Assembly (NCBI RefSeq): GCF_013623775.1
Contig: NZ_JABFAM010000005.1
Span: 186,001 to 250,000, forward strand
Direction: 5' to 3'
Length of the DNA: 64,000 nt
Source: Rufibacter sp. XAAS-G3-1
Lineage (GTDB): Bacteria; Bacteroidota; Bacteroidia; Cytophagales; Hymenobacteraceae
Both the position numbers and the translations under genes were made by a program. This document shows positions 25,731-34,029 of this stretch, one piece after another. Each line of letters starts with the position of its first letter. The stretch's first letter is position 1. The notes below the pieces were generated by a model. That model was not told where the DNA came from. It searched no databases and was given only the letters and a program-made list of their open reading frames with translations.

Positions 25731-26645
25731 CTATTTCGCCCGATTCACCAGTAAAACGCCCGCCAGAATCACGGCCATGCCCACGTAGTGCATCAGATGG
25801 ATGGTTTCGCCATCGGCTACGCCCCAAATCAAGGCCACAATGGGCATGAGGTACGTGGAGGTGCTCGCAAACAGCGTGTTGGTCATGTGGATGAGCTTGT
25901 TGTAGAACACCAACCCAATAGCCGTGCTGAACACCGCCAGCAGCGTGATGTAGCCCAACGCCTCCCAGGCCGCCGGTTGCGTGGCCAGTTTCTCAAACGC
26001 CGAGGTGGTGCACAGATAAACAAACGCGATAGGCCCCACCGTCAACAACGCCAGACTCGCCATGGTGAGTGGCTTGATGCCCGCCAGGCAGTGCTTGATG
26101 ACGTTCAGGCTGCCGCCATACAGCACCGTGGCCAGTACCACATACAGACCGTACAACGCATTGGACGAAGTTTCCTGGGCGCTGCCCGAAAATATCAGCA
26201 CCGCCGTACCCGCAATCCCAATCAAAATGCCTACTACCCGCAGCAGCGTAATCTTCTGCTGAAAGAAGATAGCCCCAATTATGAGGGTGAACAGCGCCGT
26301 CAAGGAGTTCAGGACACCCGCCAAGCCACTCGCCAACTGCGTCTCAGCGTAGGCAAACAGAAATGCCGGAATCAAGTTGCCAATCAGCCCGCTTAACAAC
26401 AGAAACTTCCACTGCCCCGAATTAGGCGCTTTCAGCCCCTTTAACGCGAAGGGCAGCAAGGCCAGCGTGGCAATCGTAATCCGGATAGCGCCCAGTTCAT
26501 CCGATGAAAAAACGGCCAATCCTTTCTTAATTAGAATAAACGAGGTGCCCCAGATAAGCGCCAGGCCAATCAATATCACCCACGCCAAGGGCGGAGTAGA
26601 AGTAGAACTTGTATTAGTAGGGGAAGTAGCAGTAGTGGTAGACAC
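25731..26645 (-). CDS. EamA/DMT-family permease
   Basis: 304 residues from GTG 26645. A longer frame to 26675 is excluded because a TACCTTTG promoter box lies at 26673-26680. Ten hydrophobic segments in two EamA repeats: LAWVILIGLALIWGTSFILI opens the first, and NALYGLYVVLATVLYG opens the second. A Ser/Thr-rich N-terminal stretch of about 20 residues precedes TM1. Members move metabolites or amino acids; the substrate is unknown. Confidence 0.88.
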   Translation of the reverse strand: MSTTTATSPTNTSSTSTPPLAWVILIGLALIWGTSFILIKKGLAVFSSDELGAIRITIATLALLPFALKGLKAPNSGQWKFLLLSGLIGNLIPAFLFAYAETQLASGLAGVLNSLTALFTLIIGAIFFQQKITLLRVVGILIGIAGTAVLIFSGSAQETSSNALYGLYVVLATVLYGGSLNVIKHCLAGIKPLTMASLALLTVGPIAFVYLCTTSAFEKLATQPAAWEALGYITLLAVFSTAIGLVFYNKLIHMTNTLFASTSTYLMPIVALIWGVADGETIHLMHYVGMAVILAGVLLVNRAK

Positions 26646-26672
26646 AGAAGTAGCGTACTGAAAATGAAAGGG

Positions 26673-26680
26673 CAAAGGTA
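26673..26680 (-). promoter_or_regulatory. -7 promoter box TACCTTTG of the DMT permease
   Basis: Matches TAnnTTTG and overlaps the most upstream potential start, so the translation start must lie further in. Confidence 0.5.
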
Positions 26681-26692
26681 AGGGATGTGCAG

Positions 26693-26731
26693 GCGTTTTA
26701 GCACTGTTTTACTTAAAACGGCTCTGAAACG
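26693..26731. repeat. Intergenic palindrome, copy 11
   Basis: GCGTTTTAGCACTGTTTTAC and AAAACGGCTCTGAAACG. Confidence 0.75.
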
Positions 26732-26740
26732 GGATTGGCA

Positions 26741-26773
26741 CAGACCTGCGAGCGTCTGCGCCAACGACTGATG
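26741..26773. repeat. Family C repeat, partial inverted copy
   Basis: CAGACCTGCGAGCGTCTGCG, the reverse complement of the first part of 3687-3710, lies between two palindrome copies. Confidence 0.65.
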
Positions 26774-26788
26774 CCCCGGAAAAACAAA

Positions 26789-26834
26789 AATCCGTTTCAG
26801 AGCCGATTCCCGAGAATCAACCCCGAAACGGATT
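26789..26834. repeat. Intergenic palindrome, copy 12
   Basis: AATCCGTTTCAGAGCCGATT and AATCAACCCCGAAACGGATT, 22 nt after the dusB stop. Its four A/C mismatches on the plus strand would be G-U pairs in the dusB transcript. Confidence 0.8.
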
Positions 26835-26855
26835 CCATAAAAAACTACAAAGACC

Positions 26856-27854
26856 TTACACCTCGGCGTACTCCATAGAATTCGCAATCTCGTCTAAGAT
26901 GGCGTAAATCTCCTGCGGGTCTTCGGTCTGCACCAGACGGGTGCGGTAGCTTTTTACATTAGGGAGGCCTCTGAAATAGTTGGCGTAATGGCGGCGCATC
27001 TCAAAAATGCCCAGGCGCGGGCCTTTCCACTCCAAACCTTTGTCAAAATGCATCTTGCACATGGCAATGCGTTCCTGGATGGTAGGCGGGGCCAGCAACT
27101 CGCCGGTTTGCATGTAGTGCTTGATTTCCCTGAAAATCCAGGGGTAACCAATAGAGGCGCGACCCACCATAATACCATCCACGCCGTAGCGCTCTTTGTA
27201 TTCTATCGCTTTCTCCGGCGTGTCAATATCCCCGTTCCCAAAGATGGGGATTTGGATGCGCGGGTTCTCTTTTATTTTCCGGATTAGCGTCCAGTCAGCC
27301 TCGCCTTTGTACATCTGCACGCGGGTGCGGCCGTGTACGGTGAGGGCTTTGATGCCGATGTCCTGCAAGCGTTCGGCCACTTCCTCCACGTTTTTGGTGG
27401 AATCATCCCAGCCCAGACGGGTTTTCACGGTCACCGGCAATCCGAACGGTTCTACCGCCTGCACAATGGCCGAGGTCATAGCCACCATCTTGGGGACGTC
27501 GCGCAGCAAAGCAGCTCCGGCCCCTTTGCAGGCTACATTTTTCACCGGACAACCGTAGTTGATGTCAATTAAATCAGGCCCTACTTGCGCTGAGATAATC
27601 GCCGATTCCCGCATGGAATCAATATCTGAGCCGAAAATCTGGATACCAATGGGTTGCTCGTAATCAAAGATGTCCAGTTTCTGGCGGCTTTTGGCGGCAT
27701 CCCTAATCAAACCTTCAGAGGAGATGAACTCTGTATACATTAAGTCGGCGCCGTTGGCCTTGCACACCGCCCGGAAGGGAGGGTCGCTGACGTCTTCCAT
27801 AGGGGCCAGCAGCAGCGGGAAGTCCGGAAGCTCTATCTTGCCGATTTTTACCAC
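26856..27854 (-). CDS. dusB: tRNA-dihydrouridine synthase
   Basis: 332 residues. FMN TIM barrel opening LPDFPLLLAPMEDVSDPPFR; the catalytic Cys109 sits in YGCPVKNVACKGAGAALL (written in two parts in the protein), followed by VKTRLGW, LTVHGRTR and IPIFGNGDI. The enzyme reduces specific uridines in the tRNA D-loop. The C-terminal helical domain includes EMRRHYANYFRG. The motif spread fits DusB best among Dus types. It is divergent from the CPBP protease, 56 nt between starts, with GTAAATTTAC (a self-complementary 10-mer) in the gap. Confidence 0.93.
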   Translation of the reverse strand: MVKIGKIELPDFPLLLAPMEDVSDPPFRAVCKANGADLMYTEFISSEGLIRDAAKSRQKLDIFDYEQPIGIQIFGSDIDSMRESAIISAQVGPDLIDINYGCPVKNVACKGAGAALLRDVPKMVAMTSAIVQAVEPFGLPVTVKTRLGWDDSTKNVEEVAERLQDIGIKALTVHGRTRVQMYKGEADWTLIRKIKENPRIQIPIFGNGDIDTPEKAIEYKERYGVDGIMVGRASIGYPWIFREIKHYMQTGELLAPPTIQERIAMCKMHFDKGLEWKGPRLGIFEMRRHYANYFRGLPNVKSYRTRLVQTEDPQEIYAILDEIANSMEYAEV

Positions 27855-27910
27855 GTGATTGAGTTTAAATATTTCGCGTAAATTTACCTCATTAAAACCA
27901 CTTCGCCTAT

Positions 27911-28858
27911 ATGAAAGGTTTCATCTCGCCTAGCCTGCATCCGTTTAAGTCACTTTTGCTGTTTACCGTGTTTGCCATGGCGGGCCTGTTCATCGGGAAT
28001 TTCCTGGCGATGCTGCTCATTAAACTCTTCTGGGGCTTCGGGCTGATGGACATCTCCAACATGCTGGCCCGTCCCGCAGATTACCCCCAGAGCCGCAGTG
28101 CGTTGGTGCTGTTTCAGGGCGTGGTGCACTTGGTGGGTTTTACCATTGCCTCGCTGATGTTCCTGCGCGTGAACGCCCATCGGCCCGCCGCTTTTCTTTC
28201 GCCCAGGGCTACGGTGCCGTTTCATCTGCTGTTGGGCAGTGCCGTGCTCATGCTGGTCATTTTGCCGGCTGCCTCCTGGCTGGTGTACTGGAATGCGAAT
28301 GTTGATTTCCCGCCGTTTTTAGATGCGTTTGAGCAATGGGCCAAGGCTAAGGAAGACCTTCTGCGCGAACTGACGCTGGAATTAACCAAGATAAACACCA
28401 TTCCGCAGTTGATATTGGGCATGGTGGTGTTTGCGGTGCTGCCCGCCATTGGTGAGGAACTGGCGTTCAGGGGCATTGTGCAAAACGAATTACACCGCTG
28501 GTGGAAGAACCCGCACGTCGCCATTTGGGGAGCGGCCATCATCTTCGGGGCCATTCACATGCAGTTCTACGGCGTGGTGCCGCGCATCATGTTGGGCGTG
28601 TTGTTTGGCTATCTGTACTGGTGGTCGGGCAATATTTGGGTGCCTATCATTGGACATTTTATGAACAACGGGTTCATGGTGCTCATGATGTTCCTGGCGC
28701 AGCGCCGGGCCGTATCCATCAACGTGGAGTCAACGGAGCCGGAGTCTTTGACCTTGTCCCTAATTTCTATGGTGCTGACGGCCGTTCTGCTGTACGGTCT
28801 GTACACGGCGTTCCGCCGATTACCGGCCCCGGTGGAAGAGGACACCTCCCGTTTCTAA
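27911..28858 (+). CDS. CPBP-family intramembrane metalloprotease
   Basis: 315 residues with about seven hydrophobic segments. The protease motifs are EELAFRG at residues 182-188 (Glu182, Glu183, Arg187), GAIHMQF near residue 217 and GHFMNN near residue 251, which together form the CAAX/Abi metalloprotease site in the membrane. A hydrophilic loop (DAFEQWAKAKEDLLRELTLE) lies between TM segments. The substrate is unknown. It may be co-transcribed with cdsA, 78 nt downstream. Confidence 0.9.
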   Translation: MKGFISPSLHPFKSLLLFTVFAMAGLFIGNFLAMLLIKLFWGFGLMDISNMLARPADYPQSRSALVLFQGVVHLVGFTIASLMFLRVNAHRPAAFLSPRATVPFHLLLGSAVLMLVILPAASWLVYWNANVDFPPFLDAFEQWAKAKEDLLRELTLELTKINTIPQLILGMVVFAVLPAIGEELAFRGIVQNELHRWWKNPHVAIWGAAIIFGAIHMQFYGVVPRIMLGVLFGYLYWWSGNIWVPIIGHFMNNGFMVLMMFLAQRRAVSINVESTEPESLTLSLISMVLTAVLLYGLYTAFRRLPAPVEEDTSRF

Positions 28859-28936
28859 GCCATTTTAAAGGAATCAGCCCCAAAACAGCCGCCGGAGGTT
28901 TTTCTCCGGCCACTAGCAACCTACCAAGCCTTGTCC

Positions 28937-29767
28937 ATGGAAGAAATCAGAAAACCATTGAATAACCTGCAACTGCGCCTATTAGCCGGGGTCATCGGTG
29001 GAGCCGTTTTCATTGGTGCCATTTACCTGAGCGAGTGGACGTTCTTCGTGCTGTTTCTGGCGCTCACGGTGCTGGGGTTGCTGGAGTTCTACCGGTTGCT
29101 CGCCGCCAAAGGGTTTCAGCCGAACCGGGTGATTGGCGCGTTGCTGGGCGTGGGGTTGTATGTGTTGGGTTTTCTGGTGAAGCGCGGCGATGTCTCCAGT
29201 GACTGGCTCTTTTTGCTGCCGCCGGTCATGCTGCTGGCCTTGGTGGCCGAGTTGTACCGCAAAAAAGAGCAGCCTTTCACCAATGTGGCGCTTACGCTGG
29301 TGGGTGTTTTTTACATAGCGGCTCCGTTTACCATGCTGCACGTACTGGCTTTTCTGCCAGGCAGATACAGTTGGCAGATTATTCTGGGCGTCATGTTCCT
29401 GATTTGGGCCTCAGACACGGGAGCCTACGCCGCCGGGAAAAGCTTTGGGAAAAATAAATTATTTCCGCGTATTTCGCCCGGCAAAACCTGGGAGGGCTGG
29501 GTAGGCGGTGTGCTGCTGTCTTTGGGCGTGGCCTGGCTGCTGTCTATGTTTTACCACGATTTAGCACTCTGGCACTGGCTGGGCGTGGCGGTGTTGGTGT
29601 CGGTGTTCGGGGTTTTAGGCGATTTGGTGGAATCCATGCTGAAAAGGAGCCTGGACGTGAAAGACTCCGGCACCTTGATTCCGGGCCACGGCGGTATTCT
29701 GGATAGGTTTGACAGCCTCATTCTGGTGGTTCCCTTTCTGGTGGCTTTTCTGGAATTGGTGAAATAA
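28937..29767 (+). CDS. cdsA: Phosphatidate cytidylyltransferase
   Basis: 276 residues from ATG 28937. Multi-pass membrane protein (about eight segments). The CDP-DAG synthase signature near the C-terminus is present as GDLVESMLKRSLDVKDSG and LIPGHGGILDRFDSL, with the conserved acidic residues. The enzyme makes CDP-diacylglycerol from phosphatidate and CTP. Psd, another enzyme of the same phospholipid pathway, lies 1.5 kb downstream; the linking phosphatidylserine synthase is not in the window. Confidence 0.94.
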   Translation: MEEIRKPLNNLQLRLLAGVIGGAVFIGAIYLSEWTFFVLFLALTVLGLLEFYRLLAAKGFQPNRVIGALLGVGLYVLGFLVKRGDVSSDWLFLLPPVMLLALVAELYRKKEQPFTNVALTLVGVFYIAAPFTMLHVLAFLPGRYSWQIILGVMFLIWASDTGAYAAGKSFGKNKLFPRISPGKTWEGWVGGVLLSLGVAWLLSMFYHDLALWHWLGVAVLVSVFGVLGDLVESMLKRSLDVKDSGTLIPGHGGILDRFDSLILVVPFLVAFLELVK

Positions 29768-29810
29768 ATATTACTTCGGGATAAAAAGGGCTAACGTTAG
29801 TTTCATGTTA

Positions 29811-29827
29811 TAAATTTGGTAATTTTG
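29811..29827 (+). promoter_or_regulatory. Two overlapping -7 boxes upstream of the dehydrogenase at 29866
   Basis: TAAATTTG (29811-29818) and TAATTTTG (29820-29827) both fit TAnnTTTG, 38-47 nt before the start. Confidence 0.45.
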
Positions 29828-29865
29828 CCGCCAATAAACCTCGCAGAATTATCAAATTTATAATT

Positions 29866-31161
29866 ATGGCAGCATACAATAGTAAGATGGCCTACAAAGA
29901 ACCCGCTCCCATTAAGGACAAGGAGAATCCGTTTGAGTCCATGATGTCCCGTTTCAACATTGCGGCGGAAGTGCTGGGCTTGGATGATGATACCTATGAA
30001 GTCCTGAAATCGCCTACCCGTCAGGTAATCGTGAACCTGCCCGTAACCATGGACGATGGCAGCGTGAAAGTTTTTGAAGGTTTCCGGGTAATCCACTCTA
30101 ATATATTAGGCCCCTCCAAAGGCGGTATCCGCTACGACAAAGGCGTTTTCCTGGACGAGGTGAAAGCCTTGGCCGCCTGGATGACCTGGAAATGTGCCGT
30201 GGTGGATATCCCGTACGGCGGTGCCAAAGGCGGTATCATCTGTGACCCTACCTCCATGTCGGCTGGGGAGTTGGAACGCCTGACCCGCGCCTATACCGTG
30301 GCTTTGATTGATACCTTCGGCCCAGACCAGGACATTCCGGCCCCCGACATGGGCACCGGGCCAAGAGAGATGGCCTGGCTCATGGATGAGTACTCCAAAA
30401 CCAAAGGCATGACCGTAAACTCCGTGGTAACCGGTAAACCGTTGGTGTTGGGTGGCTCATTGGGCCGCGTGGAAGCTACCGGTCGCGGCGTGATGGTATC
30501 GGCCATGGCCGCCATGGAAGTGCTGGGCATGAACCCTACCCAAACTACGGCGGCGGTACAAGGCTTCGGGAATGTAGGTTCCTGGGCCTCTAAGTTGCTG
30601 GCTGAGCGGGGCGTGAAAATCCTGGGCGTAAGTGATGTGAGCGGCGCGTACTGGAATGAGAACGGAATCAATATTGACGAGGCCATCGCTTACAAGAACG
30701 CCCACCACGGCCGTCTGGAAGGCTATGCCGGAGCAGAGCCCATCAGCAATGAAGAGATGTTGACCTCCAAGGTTGATTTGCTGGTGCCGGCGGCGGTGGA
30801 AGACGTGATCACTGCCCGTAACGCCGACCAGATCCAGGCCCGCCTGATCGTGGAAGGCGCGAACGGCCCAACGTCGGCGAACGCCGATACCATCATCAAC
30901 GAGAAAGGCATCATGGTGGTGCCGGACATTCTGGCCAACTCGGGCGGGGTGACGGTTTCCTACTTTGAGTGGGTGCAGAACCGCCTGGGTTACAAATGGA
31001 GCCTGGACATGGTGACCGAACGCTCTGACCGGATTATGACCGAGGCCTTCAAGAAAGTGTACGCCACCTCCCAGAAATACAACGTGCCCATGCGGATTGC
31101 CGCCTACATTGTGGCCATTGACAAAGTGGCCCAGACCTATAAATTCCGGGGCGGTTTTTAA
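29866..31161 (+). CDS. gdhA: Glutamate dehydrogenase (Glu/Leu/Phe/Val family)
   Basis: 431 residues, typical hexameric GDH of the shorter type. GPSKGGIRYDKGV and MTWKCAVVDIPYGGAKGGI carry the substrate- and catalysis-related lysines, and PAPDMGTGPREMAWLMDEY follows as in GDH. VQGFGNVGSWASKLL is the coenzyme Rossmann motif. The enzyme interconverts glutamate and 2-oxoglutarate. Its own promoter and strong terminator mark it as monocistronic. The paralogue at 14928 has diverged in the active-site motifs and probably has another substrate. Confidence 0.9.
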   Translation: MAAYNSKMAYKEPAPIKDKENPFESMMSRFNIAAEVLGLDDDTYEVLKSPTRQVIVNLPVTMDDGSVKVFEGFRVIHSNILGPSKGGIRYDKGVFLDEVKALAAWMTWKCAVVDIPYGGAKGGIICDPTSMSAGELERLTRAYTVALIDTFGPDQDIPAPDMGTGPREMAWLMDEYSKTKGMTVNSVVTGKPLVLGGSLGRVEATGRGVMVSAMAAMEVLGMNPTQTTAAVQGFGNVGSWASKLLAERGVKILGVSDVSGAYWNENGINIDEAIAYKNAHHGRLEGYAGAEPISNEEMLTSKVDLLVPAAVEDVITARNADQIQARLIVEGANGPTSANADTIINEKGIMVVPDILANSGGVTVSYFEWVQNRLGYKWSLDMVTERSDRIMTEAFKKVYATSQKYNVPMRIAAYIVAIDKVAQTYKFRGGF

Positions 31162-31204
31162 GCAGCGTTTCCCTTAGGAACGATTAATGACAACTAATCT
31201 TGCC

Positions 31205-31242
31205 GCCTCTCGTCTTTTTTTAGACAGGAGGCGGTTTTTTTT
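31205..31242 (+). terminator. Rho-independent terminator of gdhA
   Basis: GCCGCCTC pairs with GAGGCGGT-type sequence around TCGTC...AGACAG, followed by eight Ts. Confidence 0.85.
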
Positions 31243-31243
31243 A

Positions 31244-31251
31244 TATTTTTG
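31244..31251 (+). promoter_or_regulatory. -7 box TATTTTTG upstream of psd
   Basis: It directly follows the gdhA terminator, 23 nt before the psd start. Confidence 0.4.
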
Positions 31252-31274
31252 CTGTTCAGCCCAACGCGTGTCTA

Positions 31275-31961
31275 ATGAAGATTCATAAAGAAGGACGAAA
31301 GATTCTGTTTTTTACCCTGTTAGGATTGCTGGTCGTAAACATGGCGCTTTACTACTTCAACAGCGAGCACGTAACATTCAACAGAATCTTCTCCGGCGTT
31401 TCGTTTGTCGTTTTTCTGCTCATCCTGCAGTTTTTCCGCAGCCCTTACCGTAACCTGCTCCTGCATGAAGACCTGGTAGTGGCGCCCGCCGATGGCAAAG
31501 TGGTGGTGATTGAGAACGTGGAAGAGCCTGAGTACTTCAACGATGTACGCAAGCAGATTTCCATCTTCATGTCGCCCATCAACGTGCACATCACGCGGAA
31601 CCCGGTGTCTGGCGTGGTGAAATATTTCAAGTACCACCCGGGCAATTACCTGGTGGCCTGGCACCCCAAATCCAGCACCAAGAACGAGCGCACCACGGTG
31701 GTGGTAGAATCACTGGCCGGCCCCGAAGTGCTGTTCCGCCAGATTGCCGGCGCCATGGCCCGCCGCATTGTCTGGTACGTGACCGAGGGCGATGAAGTAA
31801 ACCAGGGCGAGGAGTTCGGGTTCATCAAGTTCGGTTCCCGCGTAGACATCTTTGTGCCCGTAGACACCGAAGTGAAAGTACAACTTGGTCAGAAAACCAA
31901 AGGCGGCCAAACCGTCATCGCGCAACTGAAAACGAAGCCTTCCGGGTCATTCTTCGGGTAG
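31275..31961 (+). CDS. psd: Phosphatidylserine decarboxylase
   Basis: 228 residues, the short PSD type. Two N-terminal hydrophobic segments (about residues 10-28 and 35-54). The pyruvoyl-forming site is FGSRVDIF with Gly187-Ser188, where the chain self-cleaves; upstream IFMSPINVHITRNPVSG carries the conserved His residues. The enzyme makes phosphatidylethanolamine in the membrane. Short-type PSDs often use GSR in place of LGST, as here. Confidence 0.93.
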   Translation: MKIHKEGRKILFFTLLGLLVVNMALYYFNSEHVTFNRIFSGVSFVVFLLILQFFRSPYRNLLLHEDLVVAPADGKVVVIENVEEPEYFNDVRKQISIFMSPINVHITRNPVSGVVKYFKYHPGNYLVAWHPKSSTKNERTTVVVESLAGPEVLFRQIAGAMARRIVWYVTEGDEVNQGEEFGFIKFGSRVDIFVPVDTEVKVQLGQKTKGGQTVIAQLKTKPSGSFFG

Positions 31962-32022
31962 CCTTTTAGTATCAAGTAGCACGTATCACGTAGCAAGACT
32001 TTTTTAAATTGATAAAAAACGA

Positions 32023-32053
32023 AGAAGCCTCCTCCGGTAAGGAAGAGGCTTCT
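32023..32053. other. Hairpin GAAGCCTC/GAGGCTTC, possible terminator
   Basis: GAAGCCTCCTCCGG faces AAGGAAGAGGCTTC, immediately before a palindrome copy. A related CCTCTTCC segment precedes the next copy at 32163. It lies between convergent genes; a U tract is lacking. Confidence 0.5.
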
Positions 32054-32092
32054 CTGTTTCAGGGCTGTTTTCAAGGAAACGGCCTCGAAACG
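32054..32092. repeat. Intergenic palindrome, copy 13
   Basis: CTGTTTCAGGGCTGTTTTC and GGAAACGGCCTCGAAACG, between convergent psd and msrC. Confidence 0.85.
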
Positions 32093-32162
32093 CAATGGCG
32101 CAACAAGCAAGTACTATTGATGTAAGCCCAATAAGCCTCTTCCGGTAGGAACGCGGCCTCTT

Positions 32163-32200
32163 CGTTTCAAGGTTGTTTCCCTTGAAACGGGCCTGAAACG
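32163..32200. repeat. Intergenic palindrome, copy 14
   Basis: CGTTTCAAGGTTGTTTCC and GAAACGGGCCTGAAACG, 70 nt from copy 13 in the same gap. Confidence 0.8.
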
Positions 32201-32240
32201 CAAATTCAGAAGTCATGCTAAGCACTACCTGATACTAGCC

Positions 32241-32723
32241 TCAGAACCAGTTCTCGGCCAGCTTCATGAGCTGCTCCAGGAACTTCCGGTCTACGGCATC
32301 GAAGTCATTGAGGCGGTCGCTGTCCACGTCCAGCACCATTTTCACTTCGCCGTCTTTGAGCACCGGCACCACAATCTCAGACTTGGAGGCGCTGCTGCAG
32401 GCAATGTGCCCCGGGAAAGCCTCCACGTCCGGGACCACAATGGTCTCGCGGCGGGTATAACAGGCCCCGCACACGCCCCGGCTGAACGGAATGCGGGTAC
32501 AGGCCACCGGCCCCTGGAACGGCCCCAGCACCAGTTGGTCTTCCTTCACCAGGTACACGCCCACCCAGAAAAACCCGAAGGTCTGCTTCAGGGCGGCCAT
32601 CACGTTGGCAAGGTTCGCGATTAAGTCGGTTTCTCCGGCTACCAGCGCTTCTATCTGGGGAAGCAATGCCTGGTATTTTTCTTCTTTGGAGAGGGTATCG
32701 TCAATGAATAGGTCTTCGGCCAT
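32241..32723 (-). CDS. msrC: Free methionine-(R)-sulfoxide reductase (GAF domain)
   Basis: 160 residues, a single GAF domain. Cys75 (VACTRI), Cys85 (GVCGACY) and Cys109 (HIACSSASKSEIV) keep exactly the spacing of the three redox cysteines of E. coli fRMsr (84, 94, 118). The enzyme reduces free Met-R-sulfoxide with thioredoxin. The promoter upstream is the best match in the window. Confidence 0.93.
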   Translation of the reverse strand: MAEDLFIDDTLSKEEKYQALLPQIEALVAGETDLIANLANVMAALKQTFGFFWVGVYLVKEDQLVLGPFQGPVACTRIPFSRGVCGACYTRRETIVVPDVEAFPGHIACSSASKSEIVVPVLKDGEVKMVLDVDSDRLNDFDAVDRKFLEQLMKLAENWF

Positions 32724-32794
32724 GGAGTAATGTGCTAATTTTTGGATGTGCTAAGGTGCTATTGCTCTATGCTGCGCACTATTTTCTAGAACCA

Positions 32795-32826
32795 CAAAGG
32801 TAGCGGAAGGAGTTTTGGGGAGCAAA
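32795..32826 (-). promoter_or_regulatory. Promoter of msrC, -33 TTTG and -7 TACCTTTG
   Basis: On the minus strand TTTG (32823-32826) and TACCTTTG (32795-32802) are 20 nt apart, the full Bacteroidota sigma-A consensus. Confidence 0.65.
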
Positions 32827-32830
32827 GTTT

Positions 32831-32869
32831 CTGTTTAAAGCCTGTTTCCCAGGAAACAGCCCCAAAACG
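32831..32869. repeat. Intergenic palindrome, copy 15
   Basis: CTGTTTAAAGCCTGTTTCCC and GGAAACAGCCCCAAAACG, downstream of ribD. Confidence 0.8.
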
Positions 32870-32920
32870 CAATCCCAGAAAGCTCCCCTCTCCGCGGGAG
32901 AGGGGCCGGGGGTGAGGTCC

Positions 32921-33952
32921 TTACGCATTCCGGTAAAACACCAGTTCATTGGTACCCACCATCCTTCGGGAAACGGACGGCAGAGCAGGCAACTGGGGGG
33001 CTTTGACGCCGTCGCCCAAGGTGACAGGACTTTTAATCACCCTGATCTCGTCCCACAGATCGCTTTGCAGCAGCGTCTCCAGCAGAGCCGTTCCCCCTTC
33101 CACCAGCACCGACTGCACGTTCCGCCGGTACAGGTCGGCCAGCATCCGCTCCAGGAAGATGCCCTCAGAAGACAGGGTGACAAACTCGGTCTGGGCCATC
33201 GGTTCCCTTTCCTGAAGGGTGTAGAGTAGCGTTGGGTGTGAATCGTCCAACAAATGATGGGTGGCGGGAAGCTGCAGTTGCTTGTCGATGGCGATTCTAA
33301 GCGGCGCCGGGCCGGGCCAGTGGCGCACGTTCAGTTGCGGGTTGTCGTGGAGGGCGGTGCGCGTGCCCACCAGAATGGCCTGCTCCTGGGTGCGCCATTT
33401 GTGCACCAGTTGCTTGGCCAGCGGGCCAGAAATCTGGCAGGATTGATAGTTGGGCAGCGCAATGAATCCATCGGCAGATTGCGCCCACTTCAGCACCAGG
33501 TAAGGACGTTTCTGGGTCTGGAAAGTGAAAAAGCGGCGGTTCAGTTCCTGGCCTTCCTGCTCCAGTACCCCTATATGCACTTTGCAACCCGCGTCTACCA
33601 GTTGCTGAATACCTCTACCCGCTACCAAGGGATTGGGATCGGTGTTGCAGATGACCACATCGCGCACGCCGTGCTGAAGCAGGAAATCGGCGCAGGGTGG
33701 GGTTTTGCCGTAGTGGGAGCAGGGTTCCAGCGTCACGTACACGCGGCTGTGGGGCAGCAGGCTTTTGTCTTGCACGCTGTTGAGGGCATTCACCTCGGCG
33801 TGCGGACCGCCGTATTGCTGGTGCCAGCCTTCCCCAATTATCTTCTTCTCGTGCACCACCACGCAGCCCACCATGGGGTTGGGGCGAGCCCAGCCTGTTC
33901 CCAGGGCTGCCAAGTCCAGCGCCCGCCGCATGTATTTCTGGTCTGTATTCAT
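32921..33952 (-). CDS. ribD: Bifunctional riboflavin deaminase/reductase
   Basis: 343 residues. The N-terminal zinc deaminase has His51 and Glu53 in HAEVNAL, and Cys78/Cys87 in EPCSHYGKTPPC. The C-terminal reductase (about residues 150-343) shows VLKWAQSADGFI, LVGTRTALHDNPQLN and VLVEGGTALLETLL. The protein carries out the second and third steps of riboflavin synthesis. No other rib genes are near. It is divergent from prmC. Confidence 0.95.
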   Translation of the reverse strand: MNTDQKYMRRALDLAALGTGWARPNPMVGCVVVHEKKIIGEGWHQQYGGPHAEVNALNSVQDKSLLPHSRVYVTLEPCSHYGKTPPCADFLLQHGVRDVVICNTDPNPLVAGRGIQQLVDAGCKVHIGVLEQEGQELNRRFFTFQTQKRPYLVLKWAQSADGFIALPNYQSCQISGPLAKQLVHKWRTQEQAILVGTRTALHDNPQLNVRHWPGPAPLRIAIDKQLQLPATHHLLDDSHPTLLYTLQEREPMAQTEFVTLSSEGIFLERMLADLYRRNVQSVLVEGGTALLETLLQSDLWDEIRVIKSPVTLGDGVKAPQLPALPSVSRRMVGTNELVFYRNA

Positions 33953-34029
33953 CTGCTGTATGTACGCACCACTTATTTTCCTTGCCCGAATATCGGGTGT
34001 TTTTTCAGAAATTGCCCAAAACTACGTGT

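Noticed and set aside
25788-26396. 202-codon plus-strand frame
   Set aside because: It is antisense to the DMT permease; composition is Gln/Arg-rich with no motif.
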